Assembly (NCBI RefSeq): GCF_001684975.1
Contig: NZ_MAYH01000034.1
Span: 434,001-498,000 of the forward strand
Length of the DNA stretch: 64,000 nucleotides
Direction: 5' to 3'
Source of the DNA: Chryseobacterium artocarpi
Lineage (GTDB): Bacteria; Bacteroidota; Bacteroidia; Flavobacteriales; Weeksellaceae
This document shows positions 18,640 through 28,498 of this stretch, piece by piece. The notes under the pieces were generated by a model. The model made no database searches. It worked only from the letters and a program-made list of their open reading frames with translations, and was not told the DNA's origin. The stretch's first letter is position 1. Each line of letters opens with the position of its first letter. A program made the position numbers and the translations under genes.

Positions 18640-19194
18640 ATGAAAAAAATCATATTAGATCTTGCAACCACCCTAGATGGATTTATTGAAGGACCCAACG
18701 GAGAAATTGATTGGTGTATTATGGATGATGATATGAATTTTGATGGTTTTATATCCGAAATTGATACTATTTTCTATGGAAGAGTAAGCTATGATGCATG
18801 GGGAAATTATGAACCTGCTGAAAATGCAGCTCCAGAAGAAGTGGAATTCTGGAAAACCATTCATGCAAAGAAGAAATTTGTATTTTCAAGCCAAAACCGG
18901 AAAGATGAGAAGGCAACATTCATCCATTCCGAGCTTGTGGAAAAAGTTTCGGAAATCAAAAAGCAAGGTGGAAAAGATATCTGGTTGTATGGCGGAGCAG
19001 GTCTTATCAAAACTTTTATAGATCATAATCTGATTGATGTTTACAGAATATCTGTACATCCGGTTGTCTTAGGAAGTGGCAAACCTCTTTTTGAAGATTT
19101 AAAAGAAAGGTTAAATTTAAAACTGGTTGAAACAAATGTATTCAAATCCGGCGTTGTACAACTTATTTATCAACCAATTATTCCCCAGAAATGA
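18640..19194 (+). CDS. Dihydrofolate-reductase-family protein (RibD C-terminal-like)
   Basis: 184 residues. KKIILDLATTLDGFIEGPNG, 'DTIFYGRVSYDAW', 'KDIWLYGGAGLIKTFIDHNL' and 'IDVYRISVHPVVLGSGKPLF' are the standard blocks of the RibD_C/DHFR-like fold (PF01872), an NADPH-dependent reductase. YyaP/YdbA-type relatives have no known substrate. The stop overlaps the start of the next gene (ATGA at 19191). Confidence 0.92.
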   Translation: MKKIILDLATTLDGFIEGPNGEIDWCIMDDDMNFDGFISEIDTIFYGRVSYDAWGNYEPAENAAPEEVEFWKTIHAKKKFVFSSQNRKDEKATFIHSELVEKVSEIKKQGGKDIWLYGGAGLIKTFIDHNLIDVYRISVHPVVLGSGKPLFEDLKERLNLKLVETNVFKSGVVQLIYQPIIPQK

Positions 19195-19565
19195 ATATAA
19201 AATTTGATTCCATTATCCTCTACGTGCAAAATATCAATGTATTGAAACATTTTTATGTTGAAAATTTTAACTTAAAAGTACTTGAAGAAGATAATGTATG
19301 GGTTCTGATGAATACAGGATCTATAAATATTGGTCTTCATAAAATCGGAGAACAATATCTTGAAAAAATGGCAGAAGGACATCAGTTTGACAACAATACA
19401 AAGCTTGTTTTTCAAATAGATACAGATATTGAATCAGCAAGAAATGAATTACTTTCAAAAAATGTTCAGATGAGAGAAATCAAAACTTTTGAGAGGTATG
19501 ATTTCTGGTTATGTGACGGGATAGATCCGGAAGGAAATGTTTTTCAGCTTAAATGTAAAAAGTAG
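19191..19565 (+). CDS. VOC-family (glyoxalase/bleomycin resistance-like) protein
   Basis: 124 residues with one VOC domain: FDSIILYVQNINVLKHFYVE, NFNLKVLEEDNVWVLMNTGS, then DGIDPEGNVFQLKCKK at the end, where the Glu of 'EGN.fql' is the usual metal or substrate position. Two such units make one active fold, so it is probably a dimer. Translationally coupled by a 4-bp overlap to the RibD-like reductase. Confidence 0.88.
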   Translation: MNIKFDSIILYVQNINVLKHFYVENFNLKVLEEDNVWVLMNTGSINIGLHKIGEQYLEKMAEGHQFDNNTKLVFQIDTDIESARNELLSKNVQMREIKTFERYDFWLCDGIDPEGNVFQLKCKK

Positions 19566-19683
19566 ATAATGATCTATCTTAAATCAACAGCCAATGAATA
19601 AAAAAAGATCGGCTGAATGGTTAAATTGTATTAAACAGATGTAATAGACCTTCTCTTACAACTGTCTTATCATAAAAAAATAC

Positions 19684-21294
19684 ATGAAATCTATTTTAGC
19701 ATGCCTTATTTTACTGCTGGCAGCGCAACCTGTCTTTTCACAAAAAGCTAAACAGCTGGAACAATTATTCAATGCTTATGACAAAATGGGCGGCTTCAGC
19801 GGATCTGTTCTTGTCGCAGAAAAAGGAAAAATTATCTTCGAGAAAAGTTACGGCTACAGAAACGGTCCTAAAAAAGAGAAAAATACAAACAACAGTCTTT
19901 ATCGTGTTTTCTCCACCACCAAAATGTTTACAGCAACTGTTATTCTGAAACTGGAAGAAGAAGGAAAGTTATCTTTAAATGATAAACTGTCCAAATATTA
20001 CCCTAATTTTCCTAAGGGAGACAACATTACCATTGCCAATCTTCTTTCTCATACCTCCGGAATTCCCGATGAAACCTCCTCAGAAAATACAGTAAATGAA
20101 GAAATACTGATGAAATTTCTTTCTTCAAAGCCATTAGATTTCTCACCGGGAACCCAATGGAGCTATTCCAATTCCGGATATTATATTCTTGGGCATATCA
20201 TAAAAAAAGTAACGGGAACAGACTATGATAAGGCTATTGAAAATTACATTCTCAAGCCTTTACAGATGAATAACAGCGGTTTCCATTTCAATGAAGTTAC
20301 TGATGAGAATAAAGCTTGGGGATATGAGTTTTTATCCGATAAAATGTCCAACGAAGCTTTACGTTTCAAAACAGATCACCCTTTTGCGGCAGGAGCTATG
20401 TACTCTACCGTTGGCGATATTTTTAAATTTAACGAAGCTTTTAAAAACTATAAAATACTGAAAAAAGAAACTGTTGAAAAAATGATTACTCCTTACCTTA
20501 ATGATCATTATGGATTCGGTTGTGATACTTCGATCATAAATGGTAAAAAAAGAATTGGACATGATGGTGGCGGACCTGGCTACCGAAGCAGATATTACAG
20601 AATTCCTGAGGATGATATTTGTGTCATTGTACAATCAAACTACAATTTATCATTCACAGAGATGATTGTTCCACAAATCGAAGATATACTCTACAACAGA
20701 CCTTATAGCCTTCCTACCACCAAAAATATTAATCTAAAAGAACTGAAAAAGCTGGAAGGAGCTTACATCGCTGAAGGCACAAAATATTATATCAATATCA
20801 TAGATGGACAGATTATTTTAAATGGAGGAAATTATGCAAGACTTCCTTTACTTCCGATTACGAATACAAAACTTCAGTTTAGTGAAAAGTTCACTTTTAC
20901 ATTTCAGCCTGATAAAACAGGAAAAATTGAAAATATTACCATTCATTTCTTTGATGGCAGTATAAAGACAGGTAAAAAAACAAATGCGACTCCTGTGTGG
21001 GGAATTATCGGGAATGCTACTCCTGCCGGATGGGGAGAAACCGATATTCCGTTACAGACAGATTCCCAAAAACCGAATATTTATTTTCTTAAAAATTATA
21101 AAATGAAAAAAGGTGGGTTCAAATTCAGATGTGATAATCGTTGGGGCTACAATTTTGGTTTAAATAATGATGGTAAAAGCATTGCCATTGAAGCTTACAA
21201 TTTCCAGATAGAAGAAGATGGTATGTATGATATTATATTTGACATGACCAATAAAATGATCCCTCAATACAGCATAAAAAAATCTGTCCTATAA
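19684..21294 (+). CDS. Serine hydrolase with C-terminal extension
   Basis: 536 residues, signal peptide MKSILACLILLLAAQPVFSQ. S77-T-T-K80, Y161-S-N163 and H293-D-G form the serine-hydrolase catalytic set of PF00144. After about residue 340 comes an extra beta domain of about 190 residues (LEGAYIAEGTKYYINIIDGQ and onward), as in larger DD-peptidase-like or esterase relatives. Exported. About 200 residues longer than the relative at 13702 and not an obvious recent duplicate. Confidence 0.92.
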   Translation: MKSILACLILLLAAQPVFSQKAKQLEQLFNAYDKMGGFSGSVLVAEKGKIIFEKSYGYRNGPKKEKNTNNSLYRVFSTTKMFTATVILKLEEEGKLSLNDKLSKYYPNFPKGDNITIANLLSHTSGIPDETSSENTVNEEILMKFLSSKPLDFSPGTQWSYSNSGYYILGHIIKKVTGTDYDKAIENYILKPLQMNNSGFHFNEVTDENKAWGYEFLSDKMSNEALRFKTDHPFAAGAMYSTVGDIFKFNEAFKNYKILKKETVEKMITPYLNDHYGFGCDTSIINGKKRIGHDGGGPGYRSRYYRIPEDDICVIVQSNYNLSFTEMIVPQIEDILYNRPYSLPTTKNINLKELKKLEGAYIAEGTKYYINIIDGQIILNGGNYARLPLLPITNTKLQFSEKFTFTFQPDKTGKIENITIHFFDGSIKTGKKTNATPVWGIIGNATPAGWGETDIPLQTDSQKPNIYFLKNYKMKKGGFKFRCDNRWGYNFGLNNDGKSIAIEAYNFQIEEDGMYDIIFDMTNKMIPQYSIKKSVL

Positions 21295-21314
21295 AATTTT
21301 ATACTAAAAAATTA

Positions 21315-21341
21315 AAAACCGTTCTTTTCGAACGGTTTTTT
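21315..21341 (+). terminator. Rho-independent terminator
   Basis: AAACCGTTC, loop TTTTC, GAACGGTTT, then a T-run. Confidence 0.9.
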
Positions 21342-21420
21342 GATTTGAAACATTGGGTCAATATTTTTCTTACTTTTATATAATCCAAAATCACCATTGA
21401 AATCAATACATATTAATATT

Positions 21421-21924
21421 ATGAGCCTAAAAACATTAATCACTAAAACTGTTCAGTACAATAACTGGGTTGTGAACAAATACATTGACTGGTTATCCAC
21501 AAAATCCGATGAACAGCTCAATCAGGAAACAATTTCCAGTTTCCCGACTATTTTAATCACTCTGCATCATATCTGGCAGACACAAGAATACTGGTGGAGT
21601 CATATTTCCGAAAATAATGACTTTGATTTTGCAAAAACAACAGCAGAGACAAGTAAAGAAGAAGTTTTCAGAAACATCAAAAACAATTCACAAAAATTGG
21701 TGGATTATGTGGAAAGTTTATCCGAAGAAGAACTTTCAAAAAACGTCAAGATTGAATCACAATGGTTTCAATGTGATTTCTCAAAATATGAATACATCCA
21801 GCATGTAATTCTTCACGGAACTTATCACAGAGGACAAATTGTAACGATGGGAAGAAATGTAGGAATTACCGACGCACCGATGACAGATTTCAACTATTGG
21901 AATATTTATAAGGACAAAGAATAG
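21421..21924 (+). CDS. DinB-family protein
   Basis: 167 residues from the ATG at 21421 (TTG at 21397 is also in frame but less likely). YNNWVVNKYIDWLSTKSDEQ, FPTILITLHHIWQTQEYWWS and YIQHVILHGTYHRGQIVTMG supply the conserved His residues of the DinB four-helix, metal-binding fold (PF05163/PF12867). Distinct from DNA polymerase IV, which shares the gene name. Role unknown; relatives are thiol-transferases or stress-induced proteins. Confidence 0.88.
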   Translation: MSLKTLITKTVQYNNWVVNKYIDWLSTKSDEQLNQETISSFPTILITLHHIWQTQEYWWSHISENNDFDFAKTTAETSKEEVFRNIKNNSQKLVDYVESLSEEELSKNVKIESQWFQCDFSKYEYIQHVILHGTYHRGQIVTMGRNVGITDAPMTDFNYWNIYKDKE

Positions 21925-22079
21925 GATCTAAAAAGAATTTCGTTCAATATAGATCATTAAGGCTGCAAAAAATATTATCAATCGCTTTACTTAAAATTAC
22001 TTTGAATATATCTTAGAAAAAAATATTTATTTCCTTCCCTATTTATTTTTTTTCGCATATTTTCGTTCAAAAATCAACC

Positions 22080-23138
22080 ATGAAAAAAATCTTAAAGTTC
22101 TTAAAGTACTTCGTACTTTTTGTTGTTACTGCTATCTTACTCTCAATCCTCTACGTATTCATCAGCAATAAAGTTTTTATAGGAGGTAAAGATGCCGCAT
22201 TTGCAGATTACCTAAGTAAAAATAATGAACAACTCAAGGGTAAAATTGACGGTAAATTATTTGATAGTGATTTTTACAATTCTCAGGTTATACTTTTAGG
22301 TGAAGTTCATGGATATGCCGACAATCAAAAGCTGGATCAGTATTTTCTGAAATTTTTAAATCAAAAGGCAGGAATCAGATATTATATTGCTGAAATGGAC
22401 AGTATAAATTCCCGTAAGCTTAATCTTTTTCTTCATGGTAACACAAAGGATCAGAATCTGCTTAAAGAAGTGGTAGTTGCTATTCAGAAAAGAATTCCTC
22501 AGCAGTCCAGTAAAGAATTATTGGAAAAATGGAATGACATTTATGATTACAATCAGACATTAAAAGATTCTTTAAAAATATCAGTGATTGGCGTTGACAC
22601 AGATTTCAATGACAATTCCCGCAAGATCTCCAGAGATTCGGCAATGATTGTTAATTTTAAAAACTTAGTAAAAAAACTAAATATTGGAAACGAAAAATTT
22701 TATGGACTTTTCGGGTTTTATCATGTTCTTCAGCATACTATAAAGAAAGATGGAAAACCTTTTGCGGAAAGACTTAAAAATTCAGGATTTAAAACTTCAA
22801 GTATTATAAGCTATACTTTAGACAGTGAAATGTATCTTCCGAAAAATCCACAGTTCCCTACTCCTGAGGATCAGAAAATAGACTGGATCAATGCTGACGG
22901 ACCATTTATGCTGGTAAAAGGAATTAATGATTTCAAAGAATTAGCACAGCCGAACTCCATGACATTATTCAAGTTAAATTCTAAAGATTCGCCGTATCAA
23001 AATTCAGATAAACTGATTTCTATTAAATCCAGAATGTTTGGAGAAAGTTTTACACCACAAGAGAAAACCAACACCCTGGATTATTTTCAATATATGGTAT
23101 TATTGAAGAATTCAAAGGCATTAACACCAATACAATAG
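22080..23138 (+). CDS. Membrane-anchored EreA/ChaN-like protein
   Basis: 352 residues with an N-terminal hydrophobic anchor (residues about 10-32). VILLGEVHGYADNQKLDQYF, RYYIAEMDSINSRKLN and 'FYGLFGFYHVLQHTI' fit the erythromycin-esterase/ChaN-like (Tiki) superfamily, whose members have 'GE.HG' and a distal His. Chemistry may be hydrolytic or haem-related, which the sequence does not decide. The next gene, just 27 bp downstream, is broken. Confidence 0.75.
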   Translation: MKKILKFLKYFVLFVVTAILLSILYVFISNKVFIGGKDAAFADYLSKNNEQLKGKIDGKLFDSDFYNSQVILLGEVHGYADNQKLDQYFLKFLNQKAGIRYYIAEMDSINSRKLNLFLHGNTKDQNLLKEVVVAIQKRIPQQSSKELLEKWNDIYDYNQTLKDSLKISVIGVDTDFNDNSRKISRDSAMIVNFKNLVKKLNIGNEKFYGLFGFYHVLQHTIKKDGKPFAERLKNSGFKTSSIISYTLDSEMYLPKNPQFPTPEDQKIDWINADGPFMLVKGINDFKELAQPNSMTLFKLNSKDSPYQNSDKLISIKSRMFGESFTPQEKTNTLDYFQYMVLLKNSKALTPIQ

Positions 23139-23164
23139 TCATTTTACACTTGCATAATATTTTA

Positions 23165-24179
23165 ATGAAAAAAAATTATTCCGTTTTTAATACCACTGAT
23201 CATTCTTTCCTGCTCAGCAAGAAAAACCAATTCTTCTGTTGATAAAAATTTTGATTACAGCAGACTAGAAAAGGTTCCTGACAGTGTGAAAGTTGAAAAT
23301 ATTGTTATTAAAAATCTTTTCAAGCATCAGTTGCTTGCCAATAGAAACAAGCAATAAGACTCTACAAGGATTGTTAAAAATGTTTATCTGTCTCATAAAA
23401 AATTATGGGATAGCTGCTATGGGGTAATTTTCGGTGATGAAAATGCTCATCTTTTCAACAATCCTAAAGGTATGATCACATGGAATAAAAGTCTGTATGA
23501 AAAAAATAAACAGAATTTTGAAAATAAAGCGAATACCATTTTAAGTATTGATCTTAAAAAACAGCTTAAACAAACCCTGACTAAATTCAACAAACTGGTT
23601 CCCTATAAGCCTACAGCAAAAATAAGCCTGATCTTTACCCCTATCACAGGAATTATTTTCGGAGGATGTAATAATGAACAATTTGCTTTGGAACTGAATT
23701 ATAAAGGTGCCGATCTCCTGTATACAATTGAAAAAGGACTTCCTCATGAACTGAATCATATGGTTTATGAACATTTCAGGAATGCTGACCCCAACAGAAA
23801 TACAGCTCTGAATCAAACCATTGATGAAGGATTTGCATGTTATTTTACATATGTATTCTTTGACAGAAAAATTCCGAAATATGAAACGGTCAGTATTTCT
23901 CAACACGATTGGGATTGGTTCATCAAGAATGAAAAAAAACTTTATACTGAATTAAAACCTTACTTTTCTGATACTTCAGGAAAAAATCCATTGCTTCAGA
24001 ATGATAAGATAAAATTATTTCCTGATGCTCCGAAGAACATTAATTACTGGATAGGATTCAGAATCATCGAAAAGTATGTTGAAAAAAATGGTCCCCATTC
24101 CTGGAAAGATGTCTATCAATTATCCGTGAGAGATCTTTTGGAAAAAAGCAACTATGAAAAATTTATAGACAGTTTATAG
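23165..24179 (+). pseudogene. Broken lipoprotein zinc protease (DUF2268-like)
   Basis: In one frame the sequence reads KKIIPFLIPLIILSCSARKT, a good lipoprotein signal, and continues to the HExxH protein, but two lesions disrupt it. First, the start ATG (23165) is one base out of frame because of eight A where seven would fit. Second, an in-frame TAA at 23355-23357 follows KHQLLANRNKQ. Downstream the frame is intact to 24179 and contains HELNH (HExxH) with IDEGFACYF, the DUF2268-like predicted zinc-protease motifs. A shorter frame from the ATG at 23472 could still be made but lacks the export signal. A sequencing error could explain one lesion, hardly both. Confidence 0.85.
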
Positions 24180-24530
24180 TTATCCACAATTTCTAAAGTA
24201 AATAAAATCGTCATCAAAACCTATATTCCCCTCTTCCGGAGGGGTTTTTCATTGGTATCCGTTCCTAATTGTTCAAAAGTATGTGGATAACTTTTCCACA
24301 CTGCTCTCACTATTATCAACAAAATGTGGATAACTTTTTAAGCATATCAAAAAACAGCAATCAAAGAACTAATAATCAAAAGATTAAACACTTTTACTTA
24401 TTCACAGTAGTTTTTCAACAAATAAAAACCAATGTGAATAATTGATTGTGGATAACTTTTTTAATCGATTTTTTTTATACTTACTCACCAATACAATCTT
24501 TTAACAATGTATATTTTGTTTTTTTCGTAA
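24180..24530. other. DnaA-box cluster, candidate replication origin
   Basis: Four perfect DnaA boxes (TTATCCACA or its complement): 24180-24188 (+), 24282-24290 (-), 24325-24333 (-) and 24447-24455 (-). Four one-mismatch boxes: 24292-24300 (+, TTTTCCACA), 24313-24321 (+, TTATCAACA), 24398-24406 (+, TTATTCACA) and 24433-24441 (-, TGTGAATAA). An AT-rich tract with long T-runs follows (about 24456-24530), as a DNA-unwinding element would. This is the pattern of oriC. Against it: groESL on the left and rpoC on the right both point towards the cluster, which is the wrong direction for a nearby origin, and gene orientation does not switch here. A DnaA-sequestering or regulatory site is the alternative. 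It also fills the 405-bp gap before 24585. Confidence 0.6.
24228..24249 (+). terminator. Rho-independent terminator
   Basis: CCCCTC, loop TTCCG, GAGGGG, TTTTT. It closes the broken protease gene and lies inside the DnaA-box region. Confidence 0.85.
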
Positions 24531-24584
24531 GTTAGTTCTACAAAAAAGTTTAACCATTCCTACTCTTCTGCTAATAAAAATGAG

Positions 24585-25577
24585 ATGAAAAAATTATTAT
24601 TCGGGGTTTTATTATTTATTTTTCAATGGAGTTTTTCACAGAACTTACCTTCTTATGAAAATTTTAAGCATTACTCAATTCTTAAAAAAAACGACACCAT
24701 TAATTACTATGTTTATTCGCCCGAAAAGATCAGTAATACAACTGGAATACTTTTATTCATACATGGATCCGGAGCTTTCCCGATGTTTAATATTACCAAG
24801 GAAAATAAATCGGTGTCTGTAGTTTCCACGATTCCTTTTGATCTCGAAAAGCTACCAAAAGATTATGTTTTCATTGTTGTATCCAAAAAATGTGTTCCCT
24901 TTGCAACAATCAATCAAGAATATCACCCCTCAAAATGTTTTTATGAAAACGAATCTCTTGATTACAGAGTTTGGCAATATGATAATGTTATCAATGATCT
25001 CAATAAAAAAATAAAGACTCCTAAAAATACAGTAGCAATTGGACATTCAGAAGGAAGTGATGTCGTTGCAAAACTGGGAACAGTGAACAAAAATCTTACT
25101 CATATTGGGTTTTGGTCAGGAAGCGGGAACAGTCAATACAATGATTTTGCACTCATGATCAGGAAAGAAGTAAGCGAAGGGAAGATTGATGAAAATCTTG
25201 CCGCCAAAAAATTAGACAGTCTTTATGAAAAATTGAGTGATATAGAAGCTCATCCTAATGATATTCATAAATTCTGGCAGGGGAATACTTACAAAAGATG
25301 GCACCAATTTTCGGAACCAGCTGTTGAGAATTTATTGAAAATAAACGTTCCTATTTTCGTTGTTATTGGAACCAAAGATCAGGCAGTACCTATTGAATCA
25401 TCACTTGTAATTCGGTCTGAATTTATCCGAAAACATAAAAACAATCTTACATTCAGAATATACCCTGATTATGATCACGGATTTGAAACAGTTCCCAAAG
25501 ATCCTAATGAAGAACCGCAGGACAAATGGATGGATGTTTTTAAAGAATTTATGAATTGGGTTGAAAAAAATAATTAA
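24585..25577 (+). CDS. Secreted alpha/beta hydrolase
   Basis: 330 residues with signal peptide MKKLLFGVLLFIFQWSFSQ. GILLFIHGSGAF carries the oxyanion-hole motif, GHSEGSDVVA is the nucleophile elbow with catalytic Ser, GTKDQAVPIESS has the acid residue, and PDYDHGFE the catalytic His. Periplasmic esterase/peptidase-like, substrate unknown. Its promoter region abuts the DnaA-box cluster. Confidence 0.85.
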   Translation: MKKLLFGVLLFIFQWSFSQNLPSYENFKHYSILKKNDTINYYVYSPEKISNTTGILLFIHGSGAFPMFNITKENKSVSVVSTIPFDLEKLPKDYVFIVVSKKCVPFATINQEYHPSKCFYENESLDYRVWQYDNVINDLNKKIKTPKNTVAIGHSEGSDVVAKLGTVNKNLTHIGFWSGSGNSQYNDFALMIRKEVSEGKIDENLAAKKLDSLYEKLSDIEAHPNDIHKFWQGNTYKRWHQFSEPAVENLLKINVPIFVVIGTKDQAVPIESSLVIRSEFIRKHKNNLTFRIYPDYDHGFETVPKDPNEEPQDKWMDVFKEFMNWVEKNN

Positions 25578-25652
25578 ACACCAATCTTTATTTGTAGAAT
25601 TTAATTAATTTAATCTACTGAAAATCAATTAAAAAAAGTTATCAATCTACAA

Positions 25653-26411
25653 ATGATCGTATTCATTAAAAATATATTCATCATTTTATTTTCTCTTAGC
25701 ATAATGAGTTGCAGTACTCAGCGTAAGGAAAATTTTAAGGCAAAAGAAATTTACAAGTCTGAAACCTTAATTATTACTCAGATTTCAGAGAACTCTTATA
25801 TTCATACTTCTTTTAAACAAACCAATGATTTTGGGAACGTTCCCTGCAACGGGCTTATTGTTAAAAATAATCACGAGACCATTGTTTTTGATACTCCTAC
25901 CAATAATCAAAGCTCGGAAGAACTAATTCATTGGATCACTGAAAATCTTCATTCTAAAATAAATGCTGTTATTCCCACTCATTTTCATGATGACAGCTTG
26001 GGAGGATTACAGGTTTTTCACAACAAAAAAATTCCTTCTTACGCCTATTCTGAAACTATTTCTTTAGCAAAAGAAAATAATTTCGTGGTTCCTGAGAACA
26101 GTTTTAATGATTCTATCGTTTTAAAAGTGGGCAATGAAAAAATTATCGCTAGATTTTTCGGGGAAGGTCATACAAAAGATAATAGTATAGGTTATTTCCC
26201 AAGTGAGAATATTCTTTTCGGGGGATGTCTTTTAAAAGAACTTGAAGCTACCAAAGGTTACCTTGGTGATGCCAACGTTTCAGCGTGGTCTACAACTGTG
26301 GAAAAAATAAGAAAAGAGTACCCGCATGTAGAAATTGTAGTTCCGGGACATGGAGAGTATGGAAATAAAGGATTGCTTGATTATACTATAGAATTATTCA
26401 AAACTCAATAA
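25653..26411 (+). CDS. Subclass B1 metallo-beta-lactamase (probable lipoprotein)
   Basis: 252 residues. All zinc ligands are in B1 order: H110, H112 and D114 (THFHDDSLGG), H173 (GEGHTKDN), C192 (FGGCLLK) and H233 (PGHGEYG). The Lys three residues after the Cys (K195) is typical of B1 enzymes, which bind the carboxylate of beta-lactams. The pattern and length match the chromosomal IND/BlaB/CGB group of Chryseobacterium and relatives, which hydrolyse carbapenems. The N-terminus ends in SIMSC near residue 20, a lipobox-like site as in NDM, so it may be membrane-anchored. Activity is inferred from the ligands. Confidence 0.9.
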   Translation: MIVFIKNIFIILFSLSIMSCSTQRKENFKAKEIYKSETLIITQISENSYIHTSFKQTNDFGNVPCNGLIVKNNHETIVFDTPTNNQSSEELIHWITENLHSKINAVIPTHFHDDSLGGLQVFHNKKIPSYAYSETISLAKENNFVVPENSFNDSIVLKVGNEKIIARFFGEGHTKDNSIGYFPSENILFGGCLLKELEATKGYLGDANVSAWSTTVEKIRKEYPHVEIVVPGHGEYGNKGLLDYTIELFKTQ

Positions 26412-26587
26412 AATTAATATCATTCTACTGAATATAAAAAGACATAATTTTCATTTTAGAATAATTTAATTCTTCTTTTTTTCTGATAAAAACAAGGATT
26501 ACGGCAAGATATTCTCCGTTTTCCAAAGGCTTTTTGTAATTTAGTTTCTTTTAAACCCAATTCAACCCCATCATAAAATAAATTTCT

Positions 26588-27367
26588 ATGGAAAAATATG
26601 CAGTCTCATCGGATGGACAGAAGATTCATTATAAGGAATCCGGAAATGGAAATACAGCAATCATAATGATACATGGCTGGCTTGGCAATGCCGAATGGTG
26701 GGCAGACCAGCAAAATTATTTTAAAAATGATTATCGTGTGATACAAATGGATCTTGCCGGACACGGAAAGTCTGATTCCACGCGAAAAGACTGGACAAGT
26801 GCTTTGTATGCAGATGATATTAAAGCAGTTGCAGAAGCTGTAGATGCTCCGAAAAATATTCTGGTGGGACATTCCATGTCAGGAGCTTATGTTCTTGAAG
26901 CATCATTGAAAATTCCAAACATGAAAGCCCTTGTTTTGGTAGATACATTAAAGGATCTTGATGAGTCTTTTACAGAAGAGCAGGCAGAAGAAATCATGTT
27001 CACTCACTATCGTAGGGATTTTAAATATGCTGTAGAAAATTTTCTTCCTCAATATCTTTTTGCAGAGCAAACACCGAACGCTGTAAAGGAAAGATTGCAG
27101 CATGAGTTTCTTCAAAATGATTCGGAAAAGGCGATCAATGTACTCAAACCTTTATATGCAACAGATTTTAAAAGAATTGCAGAACAGGTTCAGATCCCGG
27201 TAATAGCTATTAATTCTGACGCATCACCCACCAGCCTTGAAAATAACCGTAAGTATTTAAAAGACTACGATTATGTAACAATCAAAGGTGTGGGACATTA
27301 CCCAATGCTTGAGAAGCCTGAAGAATTCAATGTGATCCTTGACGGAGTTTTGAAAAAATTAATCTAA
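26588..27367 (+). CDS. Cytosolic alpha/beta hydrolase
   Basis: 259 residues, no signal peptide. [14 protein letters not shown] (oxyanion hole), [13 protein letters not shown] (nucleophile elbow with Ser), '[12 protein letters not shown]' region and [14 protein letters not shown] (catalytic His) give a complete triad. Substrate unknown. The DUF2200 gene follows after 25 bp. Confidence 0.9.
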   Translation: MEKYAVSSDGQKIHYKESGNGNTAIIMIHGWLGNAEWWADQQNYFKNDYRVIQMDLAGHGKSDSTRKDWTSALYADDIKAVAEAVDAPKNILVGHSMSGAYVLEASLKIPNMKALVLVDTLKDLDESFTEEQAEEIMFTHYRRDFKYAVENFLPQYLFAEQTPNAVKERLQHEFLQNDSEKAINVLKPLYATDFKRIAEQVQIPVIAINSDASPTSLENNRKYLKDYDYVTIKGVGHYPMLEKPEEFNVILDGVLKKLI

Positions 27368-27392
27368 AAATCTCAATTCACGACTGCAAATC

Positions 27393-27743
27393 ATGCAAAA
27401 CACGAAGATATTTACCACCGCTTTTGCAAGTGTTTATCCACATTATGTTCAGAAAGCAGAAAAGAAAGAACGAACCAAACAGGAAGTAGATGAAATTATC
27501 TGCTGGCTCACCGGATATGATGAAAAGAGCTTGCAAGACCAACTGGATAAAAGAACTGATTTTAAAACTTTTTTTGAACAGGCTCCTCAAATGAATCCCA
27601 ATGCATCATTGATCAAAGGCATGATCTGTGGTTATCGTGTAGAAGAAATAGAGGATGAACTGATGAGAAATATCAGATATCTGGATAAAATGATCGATGA
27701 GCTGGCGAAAGGAAAAAAAATGGAAAAAATTTTGAGGGAATAG
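27393..27743 (+). CDS. DUF2200 protein
   Basis: 116 residues, normal length. [38 protein letters not shown] and '[20 protein letters not shown]' are the conserved blocks of DUF2200. Small cytosolic helical protein of unknown role. Separated from the alpha/beta hydrolase by 25 bp and from DUF4272 by 37 bp. Confidence 0.9.
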   Translation: MQNTKIFTTAFASVYPHYVQKAEKKERTKQEVDEIICWLTGYDEKSLQDQLDKRTDFKTFFEQAPQMNPNASLIKGMICGYRVEEIEDELMRNIRYLDKMIDELAKGKKMEKILRE

Positions 27744-27780
27744 TTTTTTACGATCATAATTAAACTTTAAATTTACTATC

Positions 27781-28446
27781 ATGTCTGATTTATTTAATAA
27801 CGAAAATCTTACCAGAAAAGAGAGGACAGAAGAAATTTTGAAAAAAGAAGGAATTAAAATAAATTTCAATCTTCCTCATATCGAATCTGAAGAAGAAACG
27901 ACTTTAAGAACCCCAAAGGAAATAGCAGCACGTGTGGCTATTCTTGCTATAACCAATTTTGTCGCTTTCAATACTATAGATTCGGAAACAGCTTCGGATT
28001 ATCTTCTTGATTATAACCTTTGGGAATATGTAACGCCCGATGAAAGGGAGTTTATTGCGAATCCTACGGAAGAAAAAAAGTTTCAGGAAACCTGGAAATG
28101 TGAATGCATATGGATTTTGATGTGGGCTTTAAAAATCGTAGACACCCTTCCGTTCCCAGATACGCTATGTGATCTGAACAATATTCCTTTTGAAAAATAT
28201 CCTGTAGGAGGCGACAGAGATCCGAATGATTTCATTAATGCAAAACATGAGATTCGGTCCAAATCTGAAATCCTTGATGCCAATGATCTATATTACAGAT
28301 ACGACTGGGCTTGTGTGGATGCGAGAATAAATAACAGGGAAATAACACAGATACACCCCGGAATTGTATACGAAAGACATTATGCCCTTAACTGGCTGAT
28401 CAATTATATGGATCAGGATTGGGATGATATTTCCTGTGACACATAA
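27781..28446 (+). CDS. DUF4272 protein
   Basis: 221 residues. TRKERTEEILKKEGIKINFN, RTPKEIAARVAILAITNFVA, 'EKKFQETWKCECIWILMWAL' and 'LYYRYDWACVDARINN' fit DUF4272, a cytosolic family of unknown function that often accompanies accessory genes. Probably co-transcribed with the DUF2200 gene. Confidence 0.88.
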   Translation: MSDLFNNENLTRKERTEEILKKEGIKINFNLPHIESEEETTLRTPKEIAARVAILAITNFVAFNTIDSETASDYLLDYNLWEYVTPDEREFIANPTEEKKFQETWKCECIWILMWALKIVDTLPFPDTLCDLNNIPFEKYPVGGDRDPNDFINAKHEIRSKSEILDANDLYYRYDWACVDARINNREITQIHPGIVYERHYALNWLINYMDQDWDDISCDT

Positions 28447-28498
28447 TCAGATTTAGTATAGAAATGATAAAAAAACACAATAGACATTACAATATTAA

